Shown piece after piece: positions 1 to 6,227 of a stretch of 11,934 nt of DNA. Origin of the DNA: Planctomycetota bacterium. GTDB lineage: Bacteria > Planctomycetota > Phycisphaerae > Phycisphaerales > UBA1924. How positions within the stretch are numbered: the first letter of the stretch is position 1; each line of letters opens with the position of its first letter. A program made the translations under genes and the position numbers. The stretch covers positions 1 to 11,934 of the forward strand of contig JAEYTB010000169.1 in the NCBI GenBank assembly GCA_023434205.1. The letters are read 5' to 3'. The notes beneath the pieces are model-generated. The model had not been told where the DNA came from. It searched no databases and saw nothing but the letters and a program-made list of their open reading frames with translations.

Positions 1-38
1 TTCAGCTTGGCCACTCCGCTTCCCTCCCCGGCCTCCGG

Positions 39-1439
39 TCAGGCCATGCGGGCCCACTTGATGAGCGTCGCCAGGTTGGGCGGCCGGCCGTACATCAGCA
101 CGCCGATGCGGAAAACCTTCGCCGCGACCTTGAGCGCGATGTACACCGTCACCACGCCCACTCCCACCGCGAGCAGGAGCTGCCACAGGGGCGGCGGCTG
201 GCTGGAGGCCATCCGCAGCACCATCACGAAGGGGCTCATGGGCGGGATGAAGCTCAGGATCGTCGCCATGCGGCCCGAGGGGTTGGAGATGATGGGCATC
301 ATCAGCACCATGGGGACCAGCACCACCAGCATCACCGGCATCAGCAGGGCCTGGGCCTCGTGGATGTCCGTCACCGCCGAGCCCACCGCCGCCATCATCG
401 CTGCGATTGTGAAGAACGCGATGAAGAAGAAGGCCACCAGGAACAGGAAGTTGATGCCCTCGAGCATGTCGCCGCGGTTGAAGAACAGCAGCGAGGAGAT
501 GCCGAAGCCCGAGTACACGCCCATGATCAGCAGCCCGGCCGCCATCTGCCCCACGATCTTGCCGCCCATGAGCTGCATGGGCGAGACCGCGCTGAGCAGC
601 ACCTCCATGATGCGGTTGCTCTTCTCCTCGATGGTCGAGGTCATCAGGAACTGTCCGCTTGTGAAGACGCTGATCCACAGCAGCATCATGAAGCCCACGG
701 GTAGCAGGAACTGCTGCAGCTCGCCGCTGGACTTCTCCTGCCCGTCCTTGGTGACGCTCCTGGGCTCGGGCCGCTGGAGCCGCGTCATCGCGAGGATCTG
801 CTCGGGGTCCTCCCCGCTCACCTCCAGGCGCGTGCGGATGATGGCTTTGGTCACCTGGTCGGTGATCAGCCGCTGCGCCCGCGTGTCCAGGCGGGGCTTG
901 ACGAAGACCTGGTAGGTGCCGAAGGGCTTGTCCGTGCCCTCCCGCTGCACCGCGTCGGGCTCGACCACGACCACCGCGATGCGGCTGCCGTCGAAGGTGG
1001 TCCCCTCCTTCAGCTCGTTCTTGGCGGCTTCCACGTCCGCGCCGACGGGCAGCGCCTCCGCCGTGATCTGGGGGATGTTGCCCACGAACCGCGGCGCCAT
1101 GCCCTCCACCTGCCTGGCCTGCTCCTCGCCCACCTTGTCCGCGATGAGCTTCTTGGCGGTGTCGATCTCCTCGCGCGAGCGTTCCTTCTGGTGGACGGCG
1201 ATCTCCTCGGGGCTGAGCAGCGCCGTGATCGCCCGGCCCGTGCGGCCCGGCTCCGGGCCGGACTGGTCGATGATCGCCACGCTCCCCTTGACGTCCGGGG
1301 CCTTGCTGGAGACCAGCAGCCCCGCGACCGGGATCGCGACAGTCAGGATCACCGGCAGCACGAACACGCCGATGAAGAACGCCTTGGTGAGCACGGTCGC
1401 CACGAACTCCCGCCGCGCGACCTCGAGCATCTTCAACAT
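39..1439 (-). CDS. ABC-2 type transporter permease (NatB-like)
   Basis: Membrane subunit (466 aa) of an ABC exporter working with the ATPase encoded just upstream. One N-terminal membrane segment (about residues 21-43) is followed by a long soluble, probably extracytoplasmic, domain (about 45-240). Five further hydrophobic segments follow (about 243-265, 294-320, 330-356, 363-385, 418-440). The EEKSNRIMEVLLSAVSP stretch at 271-287 is typical of NatB/ABC-2 permeases. The large loop after the first helix fits the NatB group (sodium or drug efflux), but the substrate cannot be read from sequence. The start codon at 1439 lies directly after the ATPase stop (TGA at 1440-1442) and has a strong Shine-Dalgarno, so the two are probably translationally coupled. 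Family call is firm, substrate unknown. Confidence 0.93.
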   Translation of the reverse strand: MLKMLEVARREFVATVLTKAFFIGVFVLPVILTVAIPVAGLLVSSKAPDVKGSVAIIDQSGPEPGRTGRAITALLSPEEIAVHQKERSREEIDTAKKLIADKVGEEQARQVEGMAPRFVGNIPQITAEALPVGADVEAAKNELKEGTTFDGSRIAVVVVEPDAVQREGTDKPFGTYQVFVKPRLDTRAQRLITDQVTKAIIRTRLEVSGEDPEQILAMTRLQRPEPRSVTKDGQEKSSGELQQFLLPVGFMMLLWISVFTSGQFLMTSTIEEKSNRIMEVLLSAVSPMQLMGGKIVGQMAAGLLIMGVYSGFGISSLLFFNRGDMLEGINFLFLVAFFFIAFFTIAAMMAAVGSAVTDIHEAQALLMPVMLVVLVPMVLMMPIISNPSGRMATILSFIPPMSPFVMVLRMASSQPPPLWQLLLAVGVGVVTVYIALKVAAKVFRIGVLMYGRPPNLATLIKWARMA

Positions 1440-2492
1440 TCAGTCCCCTCCCTGGTCGCCGCTCTTGCCCGTTGCCACCAGCCCCGCGGGCAGCTCCTCG
1501 CCGGGGGCGCCCACGCCCTCGGGGTGCAGGCTCGCCAGCAGGGCCGCGTGCTCCGCCGGGCTGTCGCTGGTCTGCACGATCGAGATGAACACATCCTCGA
1601 GCGAGGGCCGCACGACCTCGATCCGCCGCACCGGCACCGCCGCGGCCAGCAGCGGGATCACCGCCTCGGTGGCGACGCGGTCGCGGACATGGACGTGCAG
1701 CAGCCGCCCCACTTCCTTAACCGACTCCACCTGCGGGATCCGCTCGATCACGCTGTAGTCCCGCAGCGGCGTGACCGGCTCCATGGCGATGGCCCGCGGG
1801 TCGAAGCGCGAGTGGACCGCCGAGGGGGTGTTGTCCAGCACCTTGACGCCGCGGTGGATCATGACGACGCGATCGCACAGGGCCTCGGCCTGCGACATCT
1901 GGTGCGTGGAAAAGATGATCGTGCGGCCGCTGGCCCGCTGCTCGTCGATCAGCGCCCGCAGCATCCGCGAGTTGACAGGGTCCAGCCCGCTGAAGGGCTC
2001 GTCGAGGATGATCAGCTCGGGCTCGTGCATGATCGCCGAGATGAACTGCACCTTCTGCTGCATGCCCTTGCTGAGCTCCTCGCACCGCTTTCGGTACTCG
2101 CGCTCCAGCCCGACGCGCTCCAGCCACGCGCGGACCTTGCTCTCCAGCCCGTCGTTGGGCAGCCCCTTGAGGCGGCCCATGTACTTGAGGAAGGGCCCCA
2201 CCTTCATCTTCTTGTAGATGCCGCGCTCTTCGGGCAGGTAGCCGATGCGGTCCTTGCTCTCGACGGCGGACTTGCGACCCAGCACAGCGATCTCCCCCTT
2301 GTCGGGGAAGATGATCGACATGATCATGCGGATCGTGGTGGTCTTGCCCGCGCCGTTGGGCCCGATGAACCCGTGCAGGCTGCCCACGGGGATCACCAGG
2401 TCCAGGTCGTGGACGGCGACCTTGGTCCCGAACGTCTTTCGCACGCCTCTGAGTTCGATCGCGTTTTGGGCAGGTGAGGATGGGGGGGGCAC
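1440..2492 (-). CDS. ABC transporter ATP-binding protein (NatA-like)
   Basis: Nucleotide-binding subunit (350 aa from the chosen GTG) that powers the adjacent permease. Walker A GPNGAGKT is at 44-51, signature LSKGMQQ at 140-146, Walker B LIILDEP at 160-166, and the switch histidine in STHQM at 197. GYLPEERGIYKKM near 84-96 is typical of NatA-type ATPases. A C-terminal part (about 235-305, ending RPSLEDVF) fits the small domain that follows the NBD in this family; the last 45 residues are low-complexity. The frame stays open upstream to 2867 through a tandem repeat. GTG at 2492 was chosen because GGAG sits 6 nt before it and the ABC fold begins about 12 residues later. An ATG at 2621 is the main alternative. 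The start is followed by a run of eight C. Confidence 0.92.
   Translation of the reverse strand: MPPPSSPAQNAIELRGVRKTFGTKVAVHDLDLVIPVGSLHGFIGPNGAGKTTTIRMIMSIIFPDKGEIAVLGRKSAVESKDRIGYLPEERGIYKKMKVGPFLKYMGRLKGLPNDGLESKVRAWLERVGLEREYRKRCEELSKGMQQKVQFISAIMHEPELIILDEPFSGLDPVNSRMLRALIDEQRASGRTIIFSTHQMSQAEALCDRVVMIHRGVKVLDNTPSAVHSRFDPRAIAMEPVTPLRDYSVIERIPQVESVKEVGRLLHVHVRDRVATEAVIPLLAAAVPVRRIEVVRPSLEDVFISIVQTSDSPAEHAALLASLHPEGVGAPGEELPAGLVATGKSGDQGGD
1445..1452 (-). promoter_or_regulatory. Shine-Dalgarno of the ABC permease gene
   Basis: GGGAGGGG lies 5 nt before the ATG at 1439 and within the last codons of the ATPase gene. It supports that start and suggests coupled translation of the two subunits. 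Confidence 0.75.
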
Positions 2493-2498
2493 ACGGAG

Positions 2499-2502
2499 CT
2501 CC
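2499..2502 (-). promoter_or_regulatory. Shine-Dalgarno deciding the ABC ATPase start
   Basis: GGAG with 6 nt spacing to GTG 2492. It lies inside the palindrome GGAGCTCC (2495-2502) and touches a second palindrome (2501-2516), so it could be masked in an mRNA hairpin. It is the main reason for preferring this GTG over upstream starts. Confidence 0.55.
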
Positions 2503-2516
2503 AGCCCGCGGGCTGG
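2501..2516. repeat. Perfect 16-bp palindrome upstream of the ABC operon
   Basis: CCAGCCCGCGGGCTGG is a perfect palindrome just upstream of the ATPase start. Its arm AGCCCGC is the same as the arm of the hairpin repeat inside the kinase gene at 11335-11351. It could be an operator, an mRNA hairpin over the ribosome-binding site, or a degenerate copy of a dispersed repeat. Confidence 0.55.
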
Positions 2517-2642
2517 GAGCAGGGGCGGCCTTGCCCGGGGGTGGATTATTGACGCACGGGGGGCACCCTGCCCGGGGACGAGGGGGGGACGGGGTGCGTT
2601 TGGGGCGAGGACCCCACCCATGCACGCCCGGCTCGGAAAGTC
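2517..2642. other. Intergenic G-tract-rich stretch, no gene seen
   Basis: Part of the 418-nt gap between the divergent ABC and SDR operons. On the plus strand it has several G runs (for example around 2535-2539, 2560-2565 and 2582-2588) and no convincing coding signal. Reading frames cross it on both strands, but none resembles a known protein. Any promoter for the ABC operon should be here or in the repeat array; I see no clear -35/-10 pair. Confidence 0.5.
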
Positions 2643-2892
2643 TTGAGCACCTCCCAAACCTTTGAGCGCAGCTCTCAAACCCTTGAGCGCAGCTCCCAAA
2701 CCCTTGAGCGCAGCTCCCAAACCCTTGAGCGCAGCTCCCAAACCCTTGAGCGCAGCTCCCAACCCCTTGAGCGCCGCTCCTGAGGCCTTGAGCGCAGGAG
2801 CCAAACCCTTGAGCGCAGCTCCCAAACCCTTGAGCGCAGCTCCTAGACCCTTGAGCGCAGCTCCCAAGCCCCGAGGCGCAGCGGCCGTGGTC
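2643..2892. repeat. 21-bp tandem repeat array between divergent operons
   Basis: Ten 21-bp units run from 2662 to 2871 with consensus TTGAGCGCAGCTCCCAA plus ACCC. A degenerate 19-bp unit precedes them (2643-2661) and a strongly decayed unit follows (2872-2892). Units at 2683, 2704, 2725 and 2809 are identical; those at 2767 and 2788 diverge most. Each consensus unit contains the dyad GAGC-gca-GCTC. With a period divisible by three and no stop codon in the relevant frames, the array is open toward both flanking genes (plus: repeating LSAAPKP; minus: repeating GLGAALK). No spacers separate the units, so this is not CRISPR. A minisatellite or a cooperative protein-binding array both fit; coding use seems unlikely. 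Confidence 0.95.
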
Positions 2893-2898
2893 CCCCGC

Positions 2899-2904
2899 TA
2901 CCCT
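2899..2904 (+). promoter_or_regulatory. Putative -10 hexamer (TACCCT) of the SDR operon
   Basis: TACCCT ends 6 nt before the ATG at 2911 and there is no Shine-Dalgarno. The spacing would put the transcription start at about the start codon, giving a leaderless message. It is one of five TANNNT hexamers at this spacing in the window. No convincing -35 was seen. Confidence 0.45.
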
Positions 2905-2910
2905 CCGCCC

Positions 2911-3687
2911 ATGGACCTCTCACTCGCGAATAGACGGGCGTTGGTCGGGGGAAGTTCGCAGGGGATCGGCCGCGCCGCGGCCATGGAGCTGGCCGCCCTG
3001 GGCGCCACCGTCACGCTGCTGGCGCGCGATGAGGCCCGCCTGCGCGAGGCCCTCGCCCAGCTCCCGCGCCCCAATAACCAGCCGCACGCCATCATGGTCG
3101 CGGACTTTGCCGACCCCGCCTCGCTGGCCGCGGCCCTCGCGAAGGACTCGGCGTTCGAGGTGCTCATCAACAACACCGGGGGGCCCAAGGGGGGCCCCGC
3201 CCACGCCGCGGAGCCGCAGGAGTTCGAGGCCGCGTTCCGCATGCACGTGGTGTGCGGGCAGCTGCTCGTGAAGGCCCTGCTGCCCGCGATGAAGGCCGCC
3301 CAGTACGGCCGCATCGTGAACATCATCTCGACGAGCGTAAAGGCGCCGATCCCGGACCTGGGCGTCTCCAACACCATCCGCGCCGCCGTCGCCAACTGGG
3401 CCAAGACCTTGGCCGGTGAGCTCGCCCCCTTCGGCATCACCGTCAACAACGTGCTCCCGGGCTTCACCGACACGCAGCGGCTGGGCCAGCTCTTTACCGC
3501 CAAGGCCGACAAGCTCGGCAAGACCCTGGAGCAGGTCCGCATGGACGCCGTCGCGACCATCCCCGCCCGCCGCCTGGGCCGCGCGGAAGAAGTCGCCGCC
3601 GCCGTCGCGTTCCTCTGCACCCCCGCCGCGGCGTACATCAACGGCATCAACCTGCCCGTGGACGGCGGTCGCACGCCCAGTCTGTAA
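2911..3687 (+). CDS. Atypical short-chain dehydrogenase/reductase family protein
   Basis: A 258-aa Rossmann-fold protein of the SDR superfamily. The nucleotide-binding motif is GGSSQGIG (13-20, normally TGxxxGIG) and the NNxG motif is NNTG (87-90). The catalytic region is altered: serines are present at 140 and 142, but the YxxxK motif is replaced by SNTIR, so Tyr becomes Ser153 and Lys becomes Arg157. The rest (ELAPFGITVNNVLPG, a C-terminal PVDGG) is ordinary SDR. It resembles the BKR-like SDR subgroup known for lacking a perfect catalytic tetrad. ATG 2911 gives a normal length; the frame is open back to 2662 through the repeat array. It is the first gene of a run containing 2-aminomuconate-pathway genes, so a role there is possible but unproven. 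Confidence 0.9.
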   Translation: MDLSLANRRALVGGSSQGIGRAAAMELAALGATVTLLARDEARLREALAQLPRPNNQPHAIMVADFADPASLAAALAKDSAFEVLINNTGGPKGGPAHAAEPQEFEAAFRMHVVCGQLLVKALLPAMKAAQYGRIVNIISTSVKAPIPDLGVSNTIRAAVANWAKTLAGELAPFGITVNNVLPGFTDTQRLGQLFTAKADKLGKTLEQVRMDAVATIPARRLGRAEEVAAAVAFLCTPAAAYINGINLPVDGGRTPSL

Positions 3688-3703
3688 CTTTGTTTTGGGT
3701 ACC

Positions 3704-3720
3704 CCGCCGCTCCGCGGCGG
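3704..3720. repeat. GC-rich hairpin between SDR and ALDH genes
   Basis: CCGCCGC-tcc-GCGGCGG is a perfect 7-bp stem with a 3-nt loop, 17 nt after the SDR stop and 27 nt before the ALDH start. There is no T tract, so it is not a classical terminator. It may attenuate transcription, stabilise the mRNA, or be a dispersed repeat. Confidence 0.6.
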
Positions 3721-3747
3721 CTCTTCGCTTCGCTCACTGATCACTGC

Positions 3748-5223
3748 ATGCCCGACACACTCGCCAACTTCATCCACGGCAAGCACGTCCCGCCCCGCGC
3801 GGGCGCGTACCTCGACAACGCCGAGCCCGCGACCGGCCAGGTCTACGGCAAAGTCCCCGATTCCGACGGCGCGGACGTGAGCGCCGCGGTCGAAGCCGCG
3901 AAGGCCGCCTTCCCCGCCTGGGCCGCCACCCCCGCCGAGCAGCGCTCCCGCATCCTGCTCAGGGTCGCCGACCTCATCGAGAAGAACCTCGAGACCCTTG
4001 CCCGCGCCGAGTCCATCGACACCGGCAAGCCCCTCACGCTCGCCCGCACCGTGGACATCCCCCGCGCCGCGGCGAACTTCCGCTTCTTCGCCACCGCCAT
4101 CCTGCACGGCGAGTCGGCCTCTCATGACACCGATGGCCAAGCGATCAACTACACGCTCCGCAAACCCCGCGGGGTCGCGGGCCTCATCTCGCCCTGGAAC
4201 CTGCCGCTCTACCTGTTCACGTGGAAGGTCGCCCCCGCGCTGGCCACGGGCAACACCGCCGTGGGCAAGCCCAGCGAGGTCACGCCCGTCACCGCGGCCA
4301 TGCTGGGCGAGTTGTGCAACGAGGCGGGCCTGCCCCCCGGCGTGCTCAACATCGTCCACGGCACGGGCCCCCGCGCGGGCGCTGCGCTCGTCACGCACCC
4401 CGACGTGCCCGCGATCTCCTTCACGGGCTCGACGGGCGTGGGCAAGTGGATCGCCCAGCACGCCGGCCCGATGTTCAAGCGGCTGAGCCTGGAGCTGGGC
4501 GGCAAGAACCCCAACCTGATCTTCGCCGACGCCGACCTCGACCTCGCCGCCAAAACCGCCGCCCGCGCCGCGTTCACCAACCAGGGCCAGATCTGCCTCT
4601 GCGGCTCGCGCGTGTTCGTGGAGCGGAGCGCCTACGACCACGTCGTGGAGCGGATGGTCGCGGAGGCCAAGGCCCTCCGCATCGGCGACCCGCTCGAAGC
4701 CGACACGCAGTTCGGGGCCCTGACCTCCGCCGCGCACCGCGATAAAGTGGCGGGCGCAATCGAGCTCGCCCGCAGTGAGGGGGGCAAGGTCCTCTGCGGC
4801 GGCAACGTCGTTGGTGCCACTGGCGGCTCGTCCGCCAGTGCGGGTCTTCCCGAGCGCTGCCGCAACGGCTACTTCTTCGAGCCCACCATCATCGCGGGCC
4901 TCGACTGCGCCTGCCGCACCCAGCAGGAAGAAATCTTCGGCCCCGTCGTCACCGTAACGCCCTTCGACACCGAGGCCGAAGCCCTCAAGATGGCCAACAG
5001 CACCCCCTACGGCCTCGCGGGCATGATCTGGACCCGTGACCTCTCCCGCGCCCACCGCGTCGCCGCGGGCCTGGACATCGGCATCATCTGGGTCAACTGC
5101 TGGATGCTCCGCGACCTCCGCACTCCCTTCGGCGGCTTCAAGCAGAGCGGTGTGGGCCGCGAGGGCGGCTGGGACGCGGTGAAGTTCTTTACCGAGCCGA
5201 AGAATGTGTGTGTGAAGCTCTAG
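3748..5223 (+). CDS. ALDH8-type aldehyde dehydrogenase, probable 2-aminomuconate 6-semialdehyde dehydrogenase
   Basis: NAD-dependent aldehyde dehydrogenase (491 aa) expected to oxidise 2-aminomuconate (or 2-hydroxymuconate) 6-semialdehyde to the acid. It follows ALDH8A1 closely along its length as I recall that protein: NFIHGK near the N-terminus, LARTVDIPRAAANFRFFA (98-115), GLISPWNLPLYLFTWK (145-160), ISFTGSTG (223-230), catalytic Glu249 in LELGGKNP, nucleophile Cys283 in NQGQICLCGSR, and FGGFKQSGVGREGG near the C-terminus. Asn151 is the oxyanion residue. A short insertion at about 356-365 (GATGGSSASA) is encoded by a palindrome and is not expected in the family. A RidA protein related to 2-aminomuconate deaminases follows in the same run, supporting the substrate guess. 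No Shine-Dalgarno is visible before this ATG. Confidence 0.9.
   Translation: MPDTLANFIHGKHVPPRAGAYLDNAEPATGQVYGKVPDSDGADVSAAVEAAKAAFPAWAATPAEQRSRILLRVADLIEKNLETLARAESIDTGKPLTLARTVDIPRAAANFRFFATAILHGESASHDTDGQAINYTLRKPRGVAGLISPWNLPLYLFTWKVAPALATGNTAVGKPSEVTPVTAAMLGELCNEAGLPPGVLNIVHGTGPRAGAALVTHPDVPAISFTGSTGVGKWIAQHAGPMFKRLSLELGGKNPNLIFADADLDLAAKTAARAAFTNQGQICLCGSRVFVERSAYDHVVERMVAEAKALRIGDPLEADTQFGALTSAAHRDKVAGAIELARSEGGKVLCGGNVVGATGGSSASAGLPERCRNGYFFEPTIIAGLDCACRTQQEEIFGPVVTVTPFDTEAEALKMANSTPYGLAGMIWTRDLSRAHRVAAGLDIGIIWVNCWMLRDLRTPFGGFKQSGVGREGGWDAVKFFTEPKNVCVKL
4818..4840. repeat. Palindromic element inserted in frame within the ALDH8 gene
   Basis: CACTGGCGG-ctcgt-CCGCCAGTG has perfect 9-bp arms and a 5-nt loop. 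It encodes a Gly/Ser/Ala-rich stretch (about residues 357-364) in a variable loop before LPERCRNGYFFEPT. The reading frame is kept. It looks like a small dispersed repeat tolerated in a surface loop. Confidence 0.7.
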
Positions 5224-5239
5224 CGACGGTCAGATCCGC

Positions 5240-5677
5240 ATGCACCATTTTGTCGAAGTTTCAGACAAGCTCCGTTTTATGCGCGAAGTCATGGCCCTGC
5301 TCCACGACGGCCTCATGTCGCTCGAGGGCAAGCTTGGGAAGTGCCGAATTGACGATCGGCTCATCGTGTCCCGCAAGCCGGTCGGGAAGCTCCGACGCGA
5401 CACAATGTGGCCGCACCAGCAGTTCCTGGCTGTACGTCTGGAGCCCGCCTCGCTCGATCACATCCTCAACGAGGTGGCCGCAGCGGGTGTCGAACTGCAG
5501 GATGACGGCGTTCTTCACGTGTACATGGAGCACAGAGGCGCCATCGAGTTTGGCGCTCACGACTGGTACAACGGCTGCGCCATCACCGGCCCTGCAGTCC
5601 CCACCGCGCTGCTCGCACGGCTTCAGCAGGAGGGCGTCATAGACTCGTTCCGTCAGGAGCCGGACATCGCCCTGTAG
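5240..5677 (+). CDS. Unrecognised 145-aa protein
   Basis: I do not recognise this family. The protein is soluble-looking, mixed alpha/beta in composition, with no signal peptide, membrane segment or obvious cofactor motif. Notable pieces are LEGKLGKCRIDDRLIVSRKPVGK near residues 29-51 and MEHRGAIEFGAHDWYNGCAI near 96-115. The gene lies 16 nt after the ALDH8 stop and 18 nt before the RidA start on the same strand, so it is probably co-transcribed with both. Its codon use includes many more A/T-ending codons (TTT, GTT, TCA, CGT early in the gene) than the almost fully GC3 neighbours, which suggests it entered the cluster later. No Shine-Dalgarno is obvious before ATG 5240. Confidence 0.75.
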   Translation: MHHFVEVSDKLRFMREVMALLHDGLMSLEGKLGKCRIDDRLIVSRKPVGKLRRDTMWPHQQFLAVRLEPASLDHILNEVAAAGVELQDDGVLHVYMEHRGAIEFGAHDWYNGCAITGPAVPTALLARLQQEGVIDSFRQEPDIAL

Positions 5678-5680
5678 TTC

Positions 5681-5689
5681 AGAGGAAAG
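5681..5689 (+). promoter_or_regulatory. Shine-Dalgarno of the RidA-family gene
   Basis: AGAGGAAAG lies a few nucleotides upstream of ATG 5696, between it and the TAG of the preceding gene. It fixes the RidA start and contrasts with the absence of such a site before the first gene of the run. Confidence 0.65.
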
Positions 5690-5695
5690 TTCAGC

Positions 5696-6124
5696 ATGTC
5701 GACCCGCCCTACCACCCGCGCCCCCGAGCCTGTCGGCGCCTACCCCGCCGCCCGCCGCGTCGGGAACCTCCTGTTTCTCTCCGGCCAGGGTCCCCGCCGC
5801 CGCGGCGACAAGAACATCCCCGGCGTCACGCTCGGCCCCGACGGCAAGGTCCAGACCTACGACATCGAGGCCCAGGTCCGCGCCTGCTTCGACAACGTCC
5901 GCGCCGTGCTCGAAGAGAACGGCTCATCGTGGGACAAGATCGTCGATGTGCACGTCTTCCTGACCGACATGCAGCGCGACTTCCCCACCTACAACCGCAT
6001 CTACGCCGAGTACTTCCCCGCCGGCCCCACCCAGCCCACACGCACCACCATCGAGGTCGGCGCCCTCCCCACCGCCGGCAACGCGCCGATCAACTTTGAG
6101 GTCAAGGTCATCGCGACGGTGTGA
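5696..6124 (+). CDS. RidA/YjgF-family protein, probable 2-aminomuconate deaminase
   Basis: A 142-aa RidA-fold protein, expected to form a trimer. YPAARRVGNLLFLSGQGPRR (16-35) and the TRTTIEVGALP stretch (115-125, with Arg116 as the likely substrate-carboxylate ligand) are family hallmarks; the C-terminus is INFEVKVIATV with Glu135. The IPGV...GKVQTYDIEAQ segment and the DVHVFLTDMQRDFPTYNRIYAEYF region resemble the RidA subgroup annotated as 2-aminomuconate deaminase in 3-hydroxyanthranilate catabolism, which converts 2-aminomuconate to 4-oxalocrotonate and ammonia. Location in the same run as an ALDH8-type dehydrogenase supports this. A general enamine/imine deaminase is the alternative. The stop codon lies inside a long inverted repeat. 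Confidence 0.85.
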   Translation: MSTRPTTRAPEPVGAYPAARRVGNLLFLSGQGPRRRGDKNIPGVTLGPDGKVQTYDIEAQVRACFDNVRAVLEENGSSWDKIVDVHVFLTDMQRDFPTYNRIYAEYFPAGPTQPTRTTIEVGALPTAGNAPINFEVKVIATV

Positions 6125-6202
6125 CGAGCCCCGAACAACGTGAGGGGGTGCAGGTGCATCGAGGCTATCGCAGCGGACCCCTCACTGTGTTCGGGGCTCG
6201 TC
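6123..6202. repeat. Long inverted repeat between convergent ridA-like and rpiA-like genes
   Basis: Two 25-bp arms (6123-6147 and 6178-6202) are complementary except at two adjacent positions and are separated by a 30-nt loop. The left arm starts at the last two bases of the RidA stop codon. The element sits between convergent genes, where a bidirectional terminator is expected. However, no T tract follows either arm directly; the nearest is TTTT at 6221-6224. It could act as a factor-assisted terminator or a 3'-end stabiliser, or be a dispersed repeat. A smaller inverted pair, CGCAAA/TTTGCG at 6202-6207 and 6222-6227, lies next to the rpiA stop. Confidence 0.85.
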
Positions 6203-6227
6203 GCAAACGCACTGAGGGGATTTTGCG

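Noticed and set aside
1..38. Possible gene fragment at the left edge
   Set aside because: Too short to judge; it lies just downstream of the permease stop and shows no recognisable motif or hairpin.
1191..2477. Plus-strand open frame of 428 codons opposite the ABC genes
   Set aside because: It is rich in His, Arg, Asp and Leu with no recognisable domain, and mirrors codon periodicity of the ABC genes on the other strand.
2493..2867. N-terminal extension of the ABC ATPase through the tandem repeat
   Set aside because: The frame is open because the repeat has no stop, but the extension is low-complexity (GLGAALK repeats) and a GTG with a good Shine-Dalgarno sits at the expected domain start.
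2643..2892. CRISPR array
   Set aside because: The units are directly adjacent with no unique spacers, and no cas genes are present.
2662..2910. N-terminal extension of the SDR through the repeat (LSAAPKP repeats)
   Set aside because: ATG 2911 starts exactly at the Rossmann fold and has a putative -10 hexamer just before it. The extension depends on a TTG start in the repeat.
2920..5055. Very long minus-strand open frame (711 codons) antisense to the SDR and ALDH8 genes
   Set aside because: Its product is a Gly/Ala/Arg/Glu/Val-rich string with no family motif, and it lies opposite two clear enzyme genes. Long antisense frames are expected in DNA with extreme GC3.
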